Shown here in pieces: positions 1 to 6,102 of a stretch of 29,260 nucleotides of DNA (position 1 is its first letter; each line of letters starts with the position of its first letter). The notes under the pieces are model-generated. The model did not search any database. It saw only the letters and a program-made list of their open reading frames with translations, and was not told the origin of the DNA. Source of the stretch: Porphyromonadaceae bacterium UBA7180 (GTDB taxonomy: Bacteria > Bacteroidota > Bacteroidia > Bacteroidales > Muribaculaceae); the NCBI GenBank assembly GCA_002491165.1, contig DKVK01000074.1:1-29260 (forward strand), in the 5' to 3' direction. The position numbers and the translations under genes are program-made.

Positions 1-20
1 TTATGGGCGGCATGATGTAA
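1..20 (+). CDS. Possible 3' end of groL (chaperonin GroEL), last codons only
   Basis: Codons 3-17 read Met-Gly-Gly-Met-Met followed by TAA at 18-20. This resembles the Gly-Gly-Met tail that ends many GroEL proteins. A strong hairpin terminator starts 30 bases later, as expected behind a finished gene. Only five codons are visible, and the base pair before them does not fit a preceding Gly codon, so the assignment is a guess. Another frame also stops at 13-15. Confidence 0.35.
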
Positions 21-49
21 TCAAGCCGGCGTAGGCCGGTGAAAACGCC

Positions 50-100
50 ATAAACAGTACAGCCATCTCCGTTTTTTGCTGGGATGGCTGTACTGTTTAT
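50..100 (+). terminator. Strong hairpin terminator
   Basis: Bases 50-67 and 83-100 are perfect inverted repeats (18 bp stem) with a T-rich 15-base loop. The right arm ends TTTAT and is followed by more A/T-rich sequence. It probably ends the gene upstream of the window and insulates the rplM operon. The symmetric A/T ends mean it could work in both directions. Confidence 0.75.
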
Positions 101-260
101 TATTTATGCGTTGGGCACATATTCAGTTGAGGGCATGGCGAGTCCGGTCGGATACATGTTGGTGGCACTGGAGCCTGCGATGAAGCATATAATCGGCAGA
201 TGTCCAGCTAGCCAAGGGTATTGCAACTCCAAAAAAATCAGAAGCTGTGAGCAATAAGAT
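101..260. other. Intergenic stretch with no recognised feature
   Basis: Together with the promoter and leader, this makes a gap of about 300 bases before rplM. Minus-strand open frames of 68 and 80 codons cross it, but both run through the rplM promoter and have no recognisable protein features. I see no tRNA-like fold, repeat or second promoter here. Confidence 0.5.
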
Positions 261-291
261 TTTGCCAGTAGGAAAAAATGTTGTACTTTTG
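261..291 (+). promoter_or_regulatory. Bacteroidetes-type promoter of the rplM operon
   Basis: TTTG at 261-264, a 19-base spacer, and TACTTTTG at 284-291 match the -33/-7 pattern TTTG...TAnnTTTG. Transcription should start near 296, about 108 bases before the rplM start codon. Confidence 0.8.
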
Positions 292-296
292 CGCGA

Positions 297-403
297 CCGA
301 TTATGTCCAACCCCTTCGAGGCTTTCGCCGCCTTGTCCTTTTGGCCGAGGGTAAGGCATGGGCAAAAGTCTGTTATTGAACTAATTAATCAAAGAAACAG
401 AAA
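297..403 (+). promoter_or_regulatory. Long rplM 5' leader, possible ribosomal-protein leader RNA
   Basis: The predicted leader is about 107 bases, long for this window, where other leaders are usually 15-75 bases. It can form a stem between GCCTT at 330-334 and AAGGC at 353-357, extended inward by CC/GG. Ribosomal operons often carry leaders bound by one of their own products. Whether this is such an element cannot be told from one sequence. Confidence 0.3.
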
Positions 404-883
404 GTGGATACCATTAGCTACCGCACCGAGTTCCCCAATGCTGCCTCTGTAGAGCACCAGTGGGTGGTAATCGATGCAACCGACCAGGTTCTTGGTCGTC
501 TGTGCGCCAAAGTGGCAAAATTGCTGCGTGGCAAATACAAACCTTCCTACTCGCCCAACATGGAATGCGGCGACAACGTGATTATCATCAACGCCGACAA
601 GGTTCGCCTCACCGGCAAGAAGATGACCGACCGCATCTACCTGAGCTACACCGGCTATCCCGGCGGCCAGCGCGAGACCACACCTGAGGTGCTCATGAAG
701 AAGAGCTTCAACAAGCACCTCAAGCCCGGCATCAACCCCCTGTTCATCAAAGTGATGAAGGGCATGCTTCCCAAGAACCGCATCGGACGCCGACTCATCG
801 AGAACATGCACGTCTACAACGGTCCGAGCCATCCCCACGAAGCTCAGAACCCCACCGTGCTGGATATTAACAAACTGAAATAA
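404..883 (+). CDS. rplM: 50S ribosomal protein L13
   Basis: L13 is an early-assembling large-subunit protein. The 159-residue product has the family core, including the VLGRLCAKVAKLLRGK segment near residues 29-44, the DNVIIINADKVRLTGKK segment in the middle, and GYPGGQRE. It is slightly longer than Escherichia coli L13 (142 residues), in line with Bacteroidia homologues. The start is GTG at 404: the N-terminus MDTISYRTEF matches the MDTLSY-type start known in Bacteroides, and no in-frame ATG lies nearby. It is first in the operon, 11 bases ahead of rpsI, the usual partner pair. No Shine-Dalgarno sequence is visible, which is normal in this phylum. Confidence 0.97.
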   Translation: MDTISYRTEFPNAASVEHQWVVIDATDQVLGRLCAKVAKLLRGKYKPSYSPNMECGDNVIIINADKVRLTGKKMTDRIYLSYTGYPGGQRETTPEVLMKKSFNKHLKPGINPLFIKVMKGMLPKNRIGRRLIENMHVYNGPSHPHEAQNPTVLDINKLK

Positions 884-894
884 TCCCTACTAGA

Positions 895-1281
895 ATGGAA
901 ACAGTAAATGCAGTAGGCCGCCGCAAAGCAGCCGTAGCCCGCGTAATCCTGAAAGAGGGAACCGGCGTTATCACCATCAACAAACGACCTCTGGAAGTAT
1001 ACTTCCCTTCGTCGATTCTTCAGTTCATCGTAAAGCAGCCCCTCAGCACACTTGAGGTAGGCGACAAATACGATATCCATGTTAATCTCGACGGTGGCGG
1101 CTACAAAGGCCAGGCCGAAGCTCTGCGTCTGGGTATTGCCCGCGCACTGGTGAAGATCAACCCCGAGGACAAATCCGTTCTGCGCAAAGCAGGCTTCATG
1201 ACCCGCGACCCCCGTGCCGTGGAACGCAAGAAGCCCGGTCAGCCCAAGGCCCGCAAACGCTTCCAGTTCTCCAAGCGCTGA
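895..1281 (+). CDS. rpsI: 30S ribosomal protein S9
   Basis: S9 is a small-subunit protein whose C-terminal tail reaches the P-site tRNA. The 128-residue product begins with the family signature AVGRRKAAVARV and ends in the conserved basic tail RKRFQFSKR, whose last Arg contacts P-site tRNA. GGGYKGQAEALRLGIARAL in the middle is also typical. The length is normal. It follows rplM by 11 bases and shares its promoter. Downstream lies a 144-base gap with hairpins before rpsB. Confidence 0.97.
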   Translation: METVNAVGRRKAAVARVILKEGTGVITINKRPLEVYFPSSILQFIVKQPLSTLEVGDKYDIHVNLDGGGYKGQAEALRLGIARALVKINPEDKSVLRKAGFMTRDPRAVERKKPGQPKARKRFQFSKR

Positions 1282-1292
1282 AAAGAATTCCA

Positions 1293-1352
1293 AGGCGGCC
1301 GATGTGCCTTGCACCTGTTGTCTGCCGCCTGACAAGTGTTTAGTATCTAAAC
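1293..1352 (+). promoter_or_regulatory. Hairpins between rpsI and rpsB, possible S2 leader
   Basis: AGGCGGC at 1293-1299 pairs with GCCGCCT at 1324-1330. Nested inside is GTGC (1304-1307) with GCAC (1311-1314). Right after comes a tight perfect hairpin, GTTTAG (1338-1343), loop TAT, CTAAAC (1347-1352). No U-tract follows, so it is not an ordinary terminator. Regulatory RNA upstream of rpsB is known in other bacteria, so an S2-responsive element or a processing site is plausible but unproven. Confidence 0.4.
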
Positions 1353-1425
1353 CCCAAGGATGGACCTGCGTTCCCTACCCTGAGGTTGCATGAATCAAAA
1401 GAACGTAAACAAACAATCAAACAAA

Positions 1426-2274
1426 ATGGCCAATCCCACCTTTGACCAACTCCTTGAAGCAGGCTGCCACTTCGGCCACCTCAAACGCAAATGGAACCCC
1501 GCCATGGCGCCTTACATCTTCATGGAGCGTAACGGTATCCACATAATCGACCTCTATAAGACCGAAGCCAAGCTCGCCGAAGCCGCCAACGTGCTCCGCG
1601 GCATGGCAAAGCAGGGCAAAAAAATCCTGTTTGTAGCCACTAAAAAGCAGGCCAAGCAGGTAATCGCCGACCTCGCCGCTTCTGTAGGCATGCCCTACGT
1701 AATCGAGCGCTGGCCCGGTGGTATGCTCACCAACTTCCCCACCATCCGCAAGGCCGTGCGGAAGATGACCACAATCGACAAAATGAGCAAGGACGGAACG
1801 TTCGACAACCTCTCCAAGCGCGAACGCCTGCAGATTACCCGTCAGCGTGCCAAACTCGAGAAAACTCTCGGTTCCATCGCCGACCTCAACCGTCTGCCCG
1901 CCGCTCTCTTCGTAGTCGACGTGCTCAAAGAACGTATCGCAGTTGCCGAAGCCAACCGTCTGGGTATTCCCGTAATCGGTATGGTCGACACCAACAGCGA
2001 CCCCAACACTGTCGACTACGTGATTCCCGCCAACGATGATGCATCCAAGAGCATCGAGCTTATCGCCGGTACTCTCACCGCTGCCATCGCCGAAGGCCTC
2101 CAGGAGCACAAAATCGAGAAAGCCGACAGCGAGGCTGCCGAAGCCCAGGCTTCCGAAGGTGCCGCTCCCCGTCGTGAGCGCCGCCGCGTGCGCCGCAACG
2201 AAACCGCTGAACCCGCAGCTGAAGCTGCCGAGGTTGTAGAGGAAACCGTTGCCGAAGAAACCGCTGCCGAATAA
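1426..2274 (+). CDS. rpsB: 30S ribosomal protein S2
   Basis: S2 is a late-assembling small-subunit protein. Residues 1-~225 hold the full S2 fold, with family segments such as LLEAGCHFGHLKRKWNP at the N-terminus, RWPGGMLTNFPTIRK, and VVDVLKERIAVAEANRLGIPVIGMVDTNSDP. The product is 282 residues, longer than E. coli S2 (241), because of a low-complexity tail: an Arg-rich patch (PRRERRRVRR) and then Ala/Glu repeats. ATG 1426 is chosen over in-frame ATG 1390, since the extra 12 residues are Asn/Lys-rich and unlike S2. The tsf gene follows after 38 bases, the widely conserved rpsB-tsf pairing. Confidence 0.96.
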   Translation: MANPTFDQLLEAGCHFGHLKRKWNPAMAPYIFMERNGIHIIDLYKTEAKLAEAANVLRGMAKQGKKILFVATKKQAKQVIADLAASVGMPYVIERWPGGMLTNFPTIRKAVRKMTTIDKMSKDGTFDNLSKRERLQITRQRAKLEKTLGSIADLNRLPAALFVVDVLKERIAVAEANRLGIPVIGMVDTNSDPNTVDYVIPANDDASKSIELIAGTLTAAIAEGLQEHKIEKADSEAAEAQASEGAAPRRERRRVRRNETAEPAAEAAEVVEETVAEETAAE

Positions 2275-2312
2275 TAGAATATTAATCATTCCCGACTAAC
2301 AAGCAACATCAT

Positions 2313-3305
2313 ATGGCAATTACAATGGCAGAAATCACTAAGCTGCGCCACCTCACAAGCGCCGGCATAGTGGACTGCAAAAAAGCTCTGGCCGAAACCA
2401 ACGGCGACATGGACGCCGCTGTTGAAATCCTTCGCCAGAAAGGCAAAGCCATCGCTGCAAAGCGTGAAGACCGCCAGGCTTCCGAAGGCTGCGTGCTGGC
2501 CAAAAACGATGGCGACTTCGCCGCTATCGTGGCTCTCTGCTGCGAAACTGACTTCGTGGCTAAGAACGCCGGCTTTGTGGCACTGACAACACGCCTGCTC
2601 GACACCGCCGTGGCAAACCGTATCAAGAGCCTCGAAGAGCTCAACGCTTTCGTACTCGACGGACAGACCGTGGCCGAACTCGTAACCGAGGAAAGCGGTA
2701 AAACAGGCGAGAAAATCGAACTCGGACGCTACGAGTGCCTCGAAGCTCCCTCCACCACTTCCTACAACCACCTCGGCAACAAGCTCTCCACTATCGCCGG
2801 CTTCAATGTAGCCGACGTGGACTACCAGGTAGGCCGCGATGTGGCCATGCAGATCGCATCGATGAATCCCGTGGCTGTTGACCGTGATTCGGTAGACCAG
2901 GCTATCGTTACTTCCGAGCTCAATGTCGCCATTGAGAAAACCAAGGAAGAGCAGGTGAAGAAAGCTATCGACGCTGCCCTGAAGAAAGCAGGTATCAACC
3001 CCAACCTTGTTGACTCCGAAGACCACATCGAAAGCAACATCGCAAAAGGCTGGCTCACTGCCGAAGAAGCCGACAAGGCCCGTACAATCATCGCCGAAAC
3101 CGGCGCCGCAAAGGCTGCCAACCTTCCCCAGGCTATGATTGACAATATCGCCAATGGCCGCCTCAACAAGTTCTTCAAAGAGAACTGCCTGATGGAACAG
3201 GAATTCGTAAAAGATGGCGAACTCACCATCGGCCAGTATCTCGAGAAGTCCGCAAAAGGTCTTGCCGTAGTAAGCTTCAAGCGTGTGAACCTCAATCAGG
3301 ACTAA
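2313..3305 (+). CDS. tsf: Elongation factor Ts
   Basis: EF-Ts is the guanine nucleotide exchange factor that recycles EF-Tu-GDP. The product is 330 residues. The N-terminal UBA-like module carries the family motif LRHLTSAGIVDCKKAL. Next is KREDRQASEGCV, then the ALCCETDFVAKNAGF segment, which contains the TDFV residues that contact EF-Tu. The dimerisation domain follows. It is larger than E. coli EF-Ts (283), as is usual in Bacteroidia. ATG 2313 gives MAITMAEITKL, matching the MAVTMADITKL-type start of Bacteroides; ATG 2325 is an in-frame alternative. It is the last gene of the operon and has a strong terminator 23 bases on. Confidence 0.96.
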   Translation: MAITMAEITKLRHLTSAGIVDCKKALAETNGDMDAAVEILRQKGKAIAAKREDRQASEGCVLAKNDGDFAAIVALCCETDFVAKNAGFVALTTRLLDTAVANRIKSLEELNAFVLDGQTVAELVTEESGKTGEKIELGRYECLEAPSTTSYNHLGNKLSTIAGFNVADVDYQVGRDVAMQIASMNPVAVDRDSVDQAIVTSELNVAIEKTKEEQVKKAIDAALKKAGINPNLVDSEDHIESNIAKGWLTAEEADKARTIIAETGAAKAANLPQAMIDNIANGRLNKFFKENCLMEQEFVKDGELTIGQYLEKSAKGLAVVSFKRVNLNQD

Positions 3306-3327
3306 TTCCCGCTGCTATCTCATATAG

Positions 3328-3368
3328 AACAGCGCCGCACCCGGCTTGGGTACGGCGCTGTTTTTTTG
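3328..3368 (+). terminator. Rho-independent terminator of the rplM-tsf operon
   Basis: A GC-rich stem pairs 3328-3342 with 3348-3362, with one C/A mismatch, around a short loop. A run of eight or so T residues follows (3360-3367). It lies 23 bases after the tsf stop. Confidence 0.9.
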
Positions 3369-3560
3369 TTTCATGTAATAGGCTGTGCCGTAATTCGCAT
3401 AACCGGGATTGTTCTACAGTGTATCGTAATCAATAGCGTGGCGGGCATGCCACAGGCATGCGGCTACGTTCGTCTAAATGATGCCGGCAATTCTGTTAAA
3501 CTTTATCACAATACTGCAAGGTGCGACTAGTTTTCGTGGAATAGGAAGCAAAAAAATCGC
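3369..3560. other. Intergenic stretch with one small perfect hairpin
   Basis: The gap from tsf to the next gene is 289 bases. The only clear structure beyond the terminator and the -7 box is GCATGCC (3445-3451), loop ACA, GGCATGC (3455-3461). It could be an operator-like site or chance. The open frame starting at 3478 extends through this region, but its first 39 codons lie over and upstream of the promoter. Confidence 0.4.
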
Positions 3561-3568
3561 TAAATTTG
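3561..3568 (+). promoter_or_regulatory. -7 box of the patB-dapF fusion promoter
   Basis: TAAATTTG at 3561-3568 is a perfect TAnnTTTG element, 26 bases before ATG 3595. I see no good TTTG at the expected -33 position, so the promoter may be weak or activator-dependent. Its place downstream of the first possible start supports the later start codon. Confidence 0.55.
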
Positions 3569-3594
3569 CAAATATAAACAATGCTCAGTTAGGT

Positions 3595-5664
3595 ATGGTA
3601 AACGAGATATATAATTTCGATTGTGTGGTGGACCGCCACGACACATGCGCAACGAAACTGGAGGAAATGCAGGCCAAGTTCGGTCGGCAGGATCTTCTGC
3701 CTTTCTGGATAGCCGACATGGATTTTCAGGCTTGTCCGTGCATTATCGACGCACTGCGGGAGCGCCTTAACCATGCCGTACTGGGCTATACCACGCCTCC
3801 TGCCGATTTTTGGGAAAGCATAGCATCGTGGCTGTACCGACGCCACGGGTGGAAGGTGTCGCATAACGAAATCACCTTTCTGCCCGGACTAAAGAAGGGA
3901 CTGAGCCTTTGCATCAATTATTTCACGGAACCGGGCGATGCCGTGGTGATACAGCCTCCTGTCTACCATTCGTTCCGTTCGGTGATAGATGGCAACGGGC
4001 GCCGCGCGGTGGACAACCCGTTGCGAATCGACGCTTCCGGCAGGTATGCGATGGACTTTGACGGGTTGCTTGATGTGATAAAACGCGAGCGTCCCAAGAT
4101 GATTTTTGTATGTAATCCCCATAACCCAGTCGGATTGCAGTGGGATGCCGACACGCTGCGGTGTGTGGCGGATATATGTTATGACAACGGGATGGTGCTT
4201 GTGTCGGACGAAATCTATGGCGACATGATGCTGGGCGGCCGTCGGCACATACCCACGGCCACAGTGTCGGAAAAGGCCGCGGAGGTTACTGTCACACTCG
4301 GTGCTCCGTCCAAGACATTTAACATCCCCGGCATAGTGAGCGCATGGACCGTGGTGCGGTCGCCGCGCCTGCGCGAGCCTTTCTTCGGATGGCTTTCGGC
4401 CAGCGAGTTCAACACACCGCCTATCGCGGCAATGGTGGCGACGCAGGCTGCGTATGACCGCGGAGAGGCATGGCTCGACCAGGCACTGGAATATCTGCAG
4501 GCCAATGTGCGCCACGCAGGCGAGTTTTTGCGGCGAGAACTTCCGCAGATAAAGATGTGTGTTCCGGAGGCATCGTTCGCGATATGGCTTGATTTCCGCC
4601 GGCTCGGTCTTGCCCAGCATGAGCTGGTAAGGCTTCTCGTGGATCGTGCGCGCCTTGCGCTTAGCGACGGCAGCAGTTTCGGACGCGAAGGGTCCGGCTA
4701 TATGCGTATGAACGTGGGTGTGCCGCGAGCTATTCTCGACGAGGGTCTGCGGCGCCTGCGTGATGCCGTGCGGTCGCTTGAGGACGACACCTCTGCGTTG
4801 CCCGACGGCGAACTCAACGACATCCCGTTCGTGAAGATGCACGGGCTGGGCAACAATTTCGCATATGTCGACTGCATGGAACGTCCGCTCGACAACCTTG
4901 CCGGGCTGGCTATTGAAATGAGCCGCCATCATACGGGTGTGGGCTCCGACGGAATCATTGCCATTCTGCCGAGCGAAAAGGCCGATTGCCGTATGCGCAT
5001 ATTCAATGCCGACGGTTCGGAGGCGCAGATGTGCGGAAACGGAATCCGCTGTGTGGCCAAATACATCTACGACAACAAAATCGTAGAGAAACGCCGGCTG
5101 ACAATCGAAACGCTCAGCGGCCTGAAAACCGTGGAAATACATGCCGGCATCGATGGGCTCACGGATATGGTGACCGTGGATATGGGACTTCCATGTATGG
5201 AACCGGCGGAAGTGCCGGTGAGGCACGACGGAGCCGACATGATAGAGGGTCCGGTGAAGGTTTCAGGCGGGGAAGTCCGTCTCACGGCAGTGTCGATGGG
5301 TAATCCTCATGGAGTTCTGTTCGTGGACAATTTCAACGACGGTATCGTCGCTTCGCTGGGTCGTGAACTTGAAACGCATCCCATATGGCCGGAGAAGGCC
5401 AACATAGAGTTTGTGCGCGTGGACAGCGCCGACACGCTTTCCATGAGGGCATGGGAGCGCGGTGCCGGCGAGACGATGGCCTGCGGAACGGGAGCATGTG
5501 CGGCGGCAGTGGCAGCCGTGGCTACCGGGCGCGCCCGTTGGCCTATTACGGTAAGGCTCATCGGAGGCAACCTTCATATAGACCGCGATGCGGCCACGGG
5601 GCATATTCTTATGACCGGCCCGGCAGTCACTGTTTATTCAGGTACTTATTACCATTCCAAATAG
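3595..5664 (+). CDS. dapF: PatB/MalY-type PLP enzyme fused to diaminopimelate epimerase
   Basis: One 689-residue frame carries two complete enzymes. Residues 1-~395 are a fold-type I PLP protein of the PatB/MalY group (cystathionine beta-lyases and aminotransferase relatives). Visible signatures are LPFWIADMDF (35-44), NPHNPVG (174-180), SDEI (204-207), PLP-binding Lys240 in GAPSKTFNIPG, and carboxylate-binding Arg371. After a short acidic linker (~396-409), residues ~410-689 are DapF, which converts LL- to meso-diaminopimelate. It has KMHGLGNNF (414-422) and both catalytic cysteines, Cys480 in MCGNG and Cys630 in ACGTGA. Some Bacteroidetes place dapF beside dapL, an LL-DAP aminotransferase, but the N-terminal half here does not look like DapL. 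Its reaction is unknown: cystathionine lyase and a transaminase on a DAP-pathway amino acid are both possible. ATG 3595 is chosen because it follows the promoter box; the frame is open from 3478. No stop or frameshift occurs at the junction. Confidence 0.9.
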   Translation: MVNEIYNFDCVVDRHDTCATKLEEMQAKFGRQDLLPFWIADMDFQACPCIIDALRERLNHAVLGYTTPPADFWESIASWLYRRHGWKVSHNEITFLPGLKKGLSLCINYFTEPGDAVVIQPPVYHSFRSVIDGNGRRAVDNPLRIDASGRYAMDFDGLLDVIKRERPKMIFVCNPHNPVGLQWDADTLRCVADICYDNGMVLVSDEIYGDMMLGGRRHIPTATVSEKAAEVTVTLGAPSKTFNIPGIVSAWTVVRSPRLREPFFGWLSASEFNTPPIAAMVATQAAYDRGEAWLDQALEYLQANVRHAGEFLRRELPQIKMCVPEASFAIWLDFRRLGLAQHELVRLLVDRARLALSDGSSFGREGSGYMRMNVGVPRAILDEGLRRLRDAVRSLEDDTSALPDGELNDIPFVKMHGLGNNFAYVDCMERPLDNLAGLAIEMSRHHTGVGSDGIIAILPSEKADCRMRIFNADGSEAQMCGNGIRCVAKYIYDNKIVEKRRLTIETLSGLKTVEIHAGIDGLTDMVTVDMGLPCMEPAEVPVRHDGADMIEGPVKVSGGEVRLTAVSMGNPHGVLFVDNFNDGIVASLGRELETHPIWPEKANIEFVRVDSADTLSMRAWERGAGETMACGTGACAAAVAAVATGRARWPITVRLIGGNLHIDRDAATGHILMTGPAVTVYSGTYYHSK

Positions 5665-5727
5665 GAAGTCAGATCGCTGAGGCAGGCCACGATATGATAT
5701 CCTGATTGTATCTGATGTATAAAAAAG

Positions 5728-5764
5728 CGTAAGCCCCGGTCCGGCAATTGGATCGGGGCTTACG
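5728..5764 (-). terminator. Terminator of rpmH
   Basis: Bases 5728-5742 pair with 5750-5764 (15 bp, one G-U) around a 7-base loop. On the minus strand the stem is followed by six T residues (A at 5721-5726). It sits 20 bases beyond the rpmH stop. It may also stop plus-strand transcripts from the dapF fusion, although no T-run follows on that side. Confidence 0.85.
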
Positions 5765-5783
5765 GTGTGTCTTGACCGTGCAA

Positions 5784-5939
5784 TTATTTGCTTGCGAGGT
5801 GGTCGCTCACGGTGAGGTGAAGGCGGCCTTTGGCACGACGGCGAGCGAGGACTTTGCGTCCTTCGGGGGTGGACATGCGTTCGCGGAAACCGTGCTTGTT
5901 CACACGCTTGCGGTTAGAGGGTTGGAATGTTCTTTTCAT
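5784..5939 (-). CDS. rpmH: 50S ribosomal protein L34
   Basis: L34 is a small basic protein of the large subunit. The minus strand encodes 51 residues starting MKRTFQPSNRKRVNKHGF, followed by RERMSTPEGRKVLARRRAKGR, essentially the L34 consensus. A short C-terminal extension (LHLTVSDHLASK) makes it a little longer than E. coli L34 (46). The start codon is ATG read leftward from 5939. It is monocistronic, with its own promoter and terminator. I see no dnaA or rnpA beside it, unlike the classical rnpA-rpmH arrangement of many bacteria. Confidence 0.96.
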   Translation of the reverse strand: MKRTFQPSNRKRVNKHGFRERMSTPEGRKVLARRRAKGRLHLTVSDHLASK

Positions 5940-5992
5940 TGCCTTGTATGGTGTTATGTGATATTTCGGTTGTGTTTGCTGTATTCGGCCTG

Positions 5993-6024
5993 CAAAATTA
6001 TGAATTTTTTTTGAAGCTTACAAA
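5993..6024 (-). promoter_or_regulatory. Promoter of rpmH
   Basis: On the minus strand, TTTG (complement of 6021-6024), a 20-base spacer and TAATTTTG (complement of 5993-6000) match the Bacteroidetes promoter exactly. The predicted leader is about 48 bases. Confidence 0.82.
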
Positions 6025-6054
6025 CAAATCACCCTTGTAATCACAATTATTGGT

Positions 6055-6090
6055 TGTATGCCCCCGGGCATGAATGCACGGGGGCATACA
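6055..6090 (-). terminator. Hairpin terminator of malQ
   Basis: Bases 6055-6066 pair with 6079-6090, giving a 12 bp stem rich in G/C around a 12-base loop. It lies 12 bases beyond the malQ stop. No long U-tract follows on the minus strand, so termination may be partial. Confidence 0.65.
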
Positions 6091-6102
6091 GGGACTGCAT
6101 TA

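Noticed and set aside
104..365. Two minus-strand open frames (68 and 80 codons) before rplM
   Set aside because: They run across the rplM promoter, lack recognisable motifs and have no promoter or terminator of their own.
3478..3594. Longer N-terminus for the PatB-DapF fusion
   Set aside because: The -7 box at 3561-3568 lies inside this extension, and the extra 39 residues do not resemble the family start at MVNEIYNFD.
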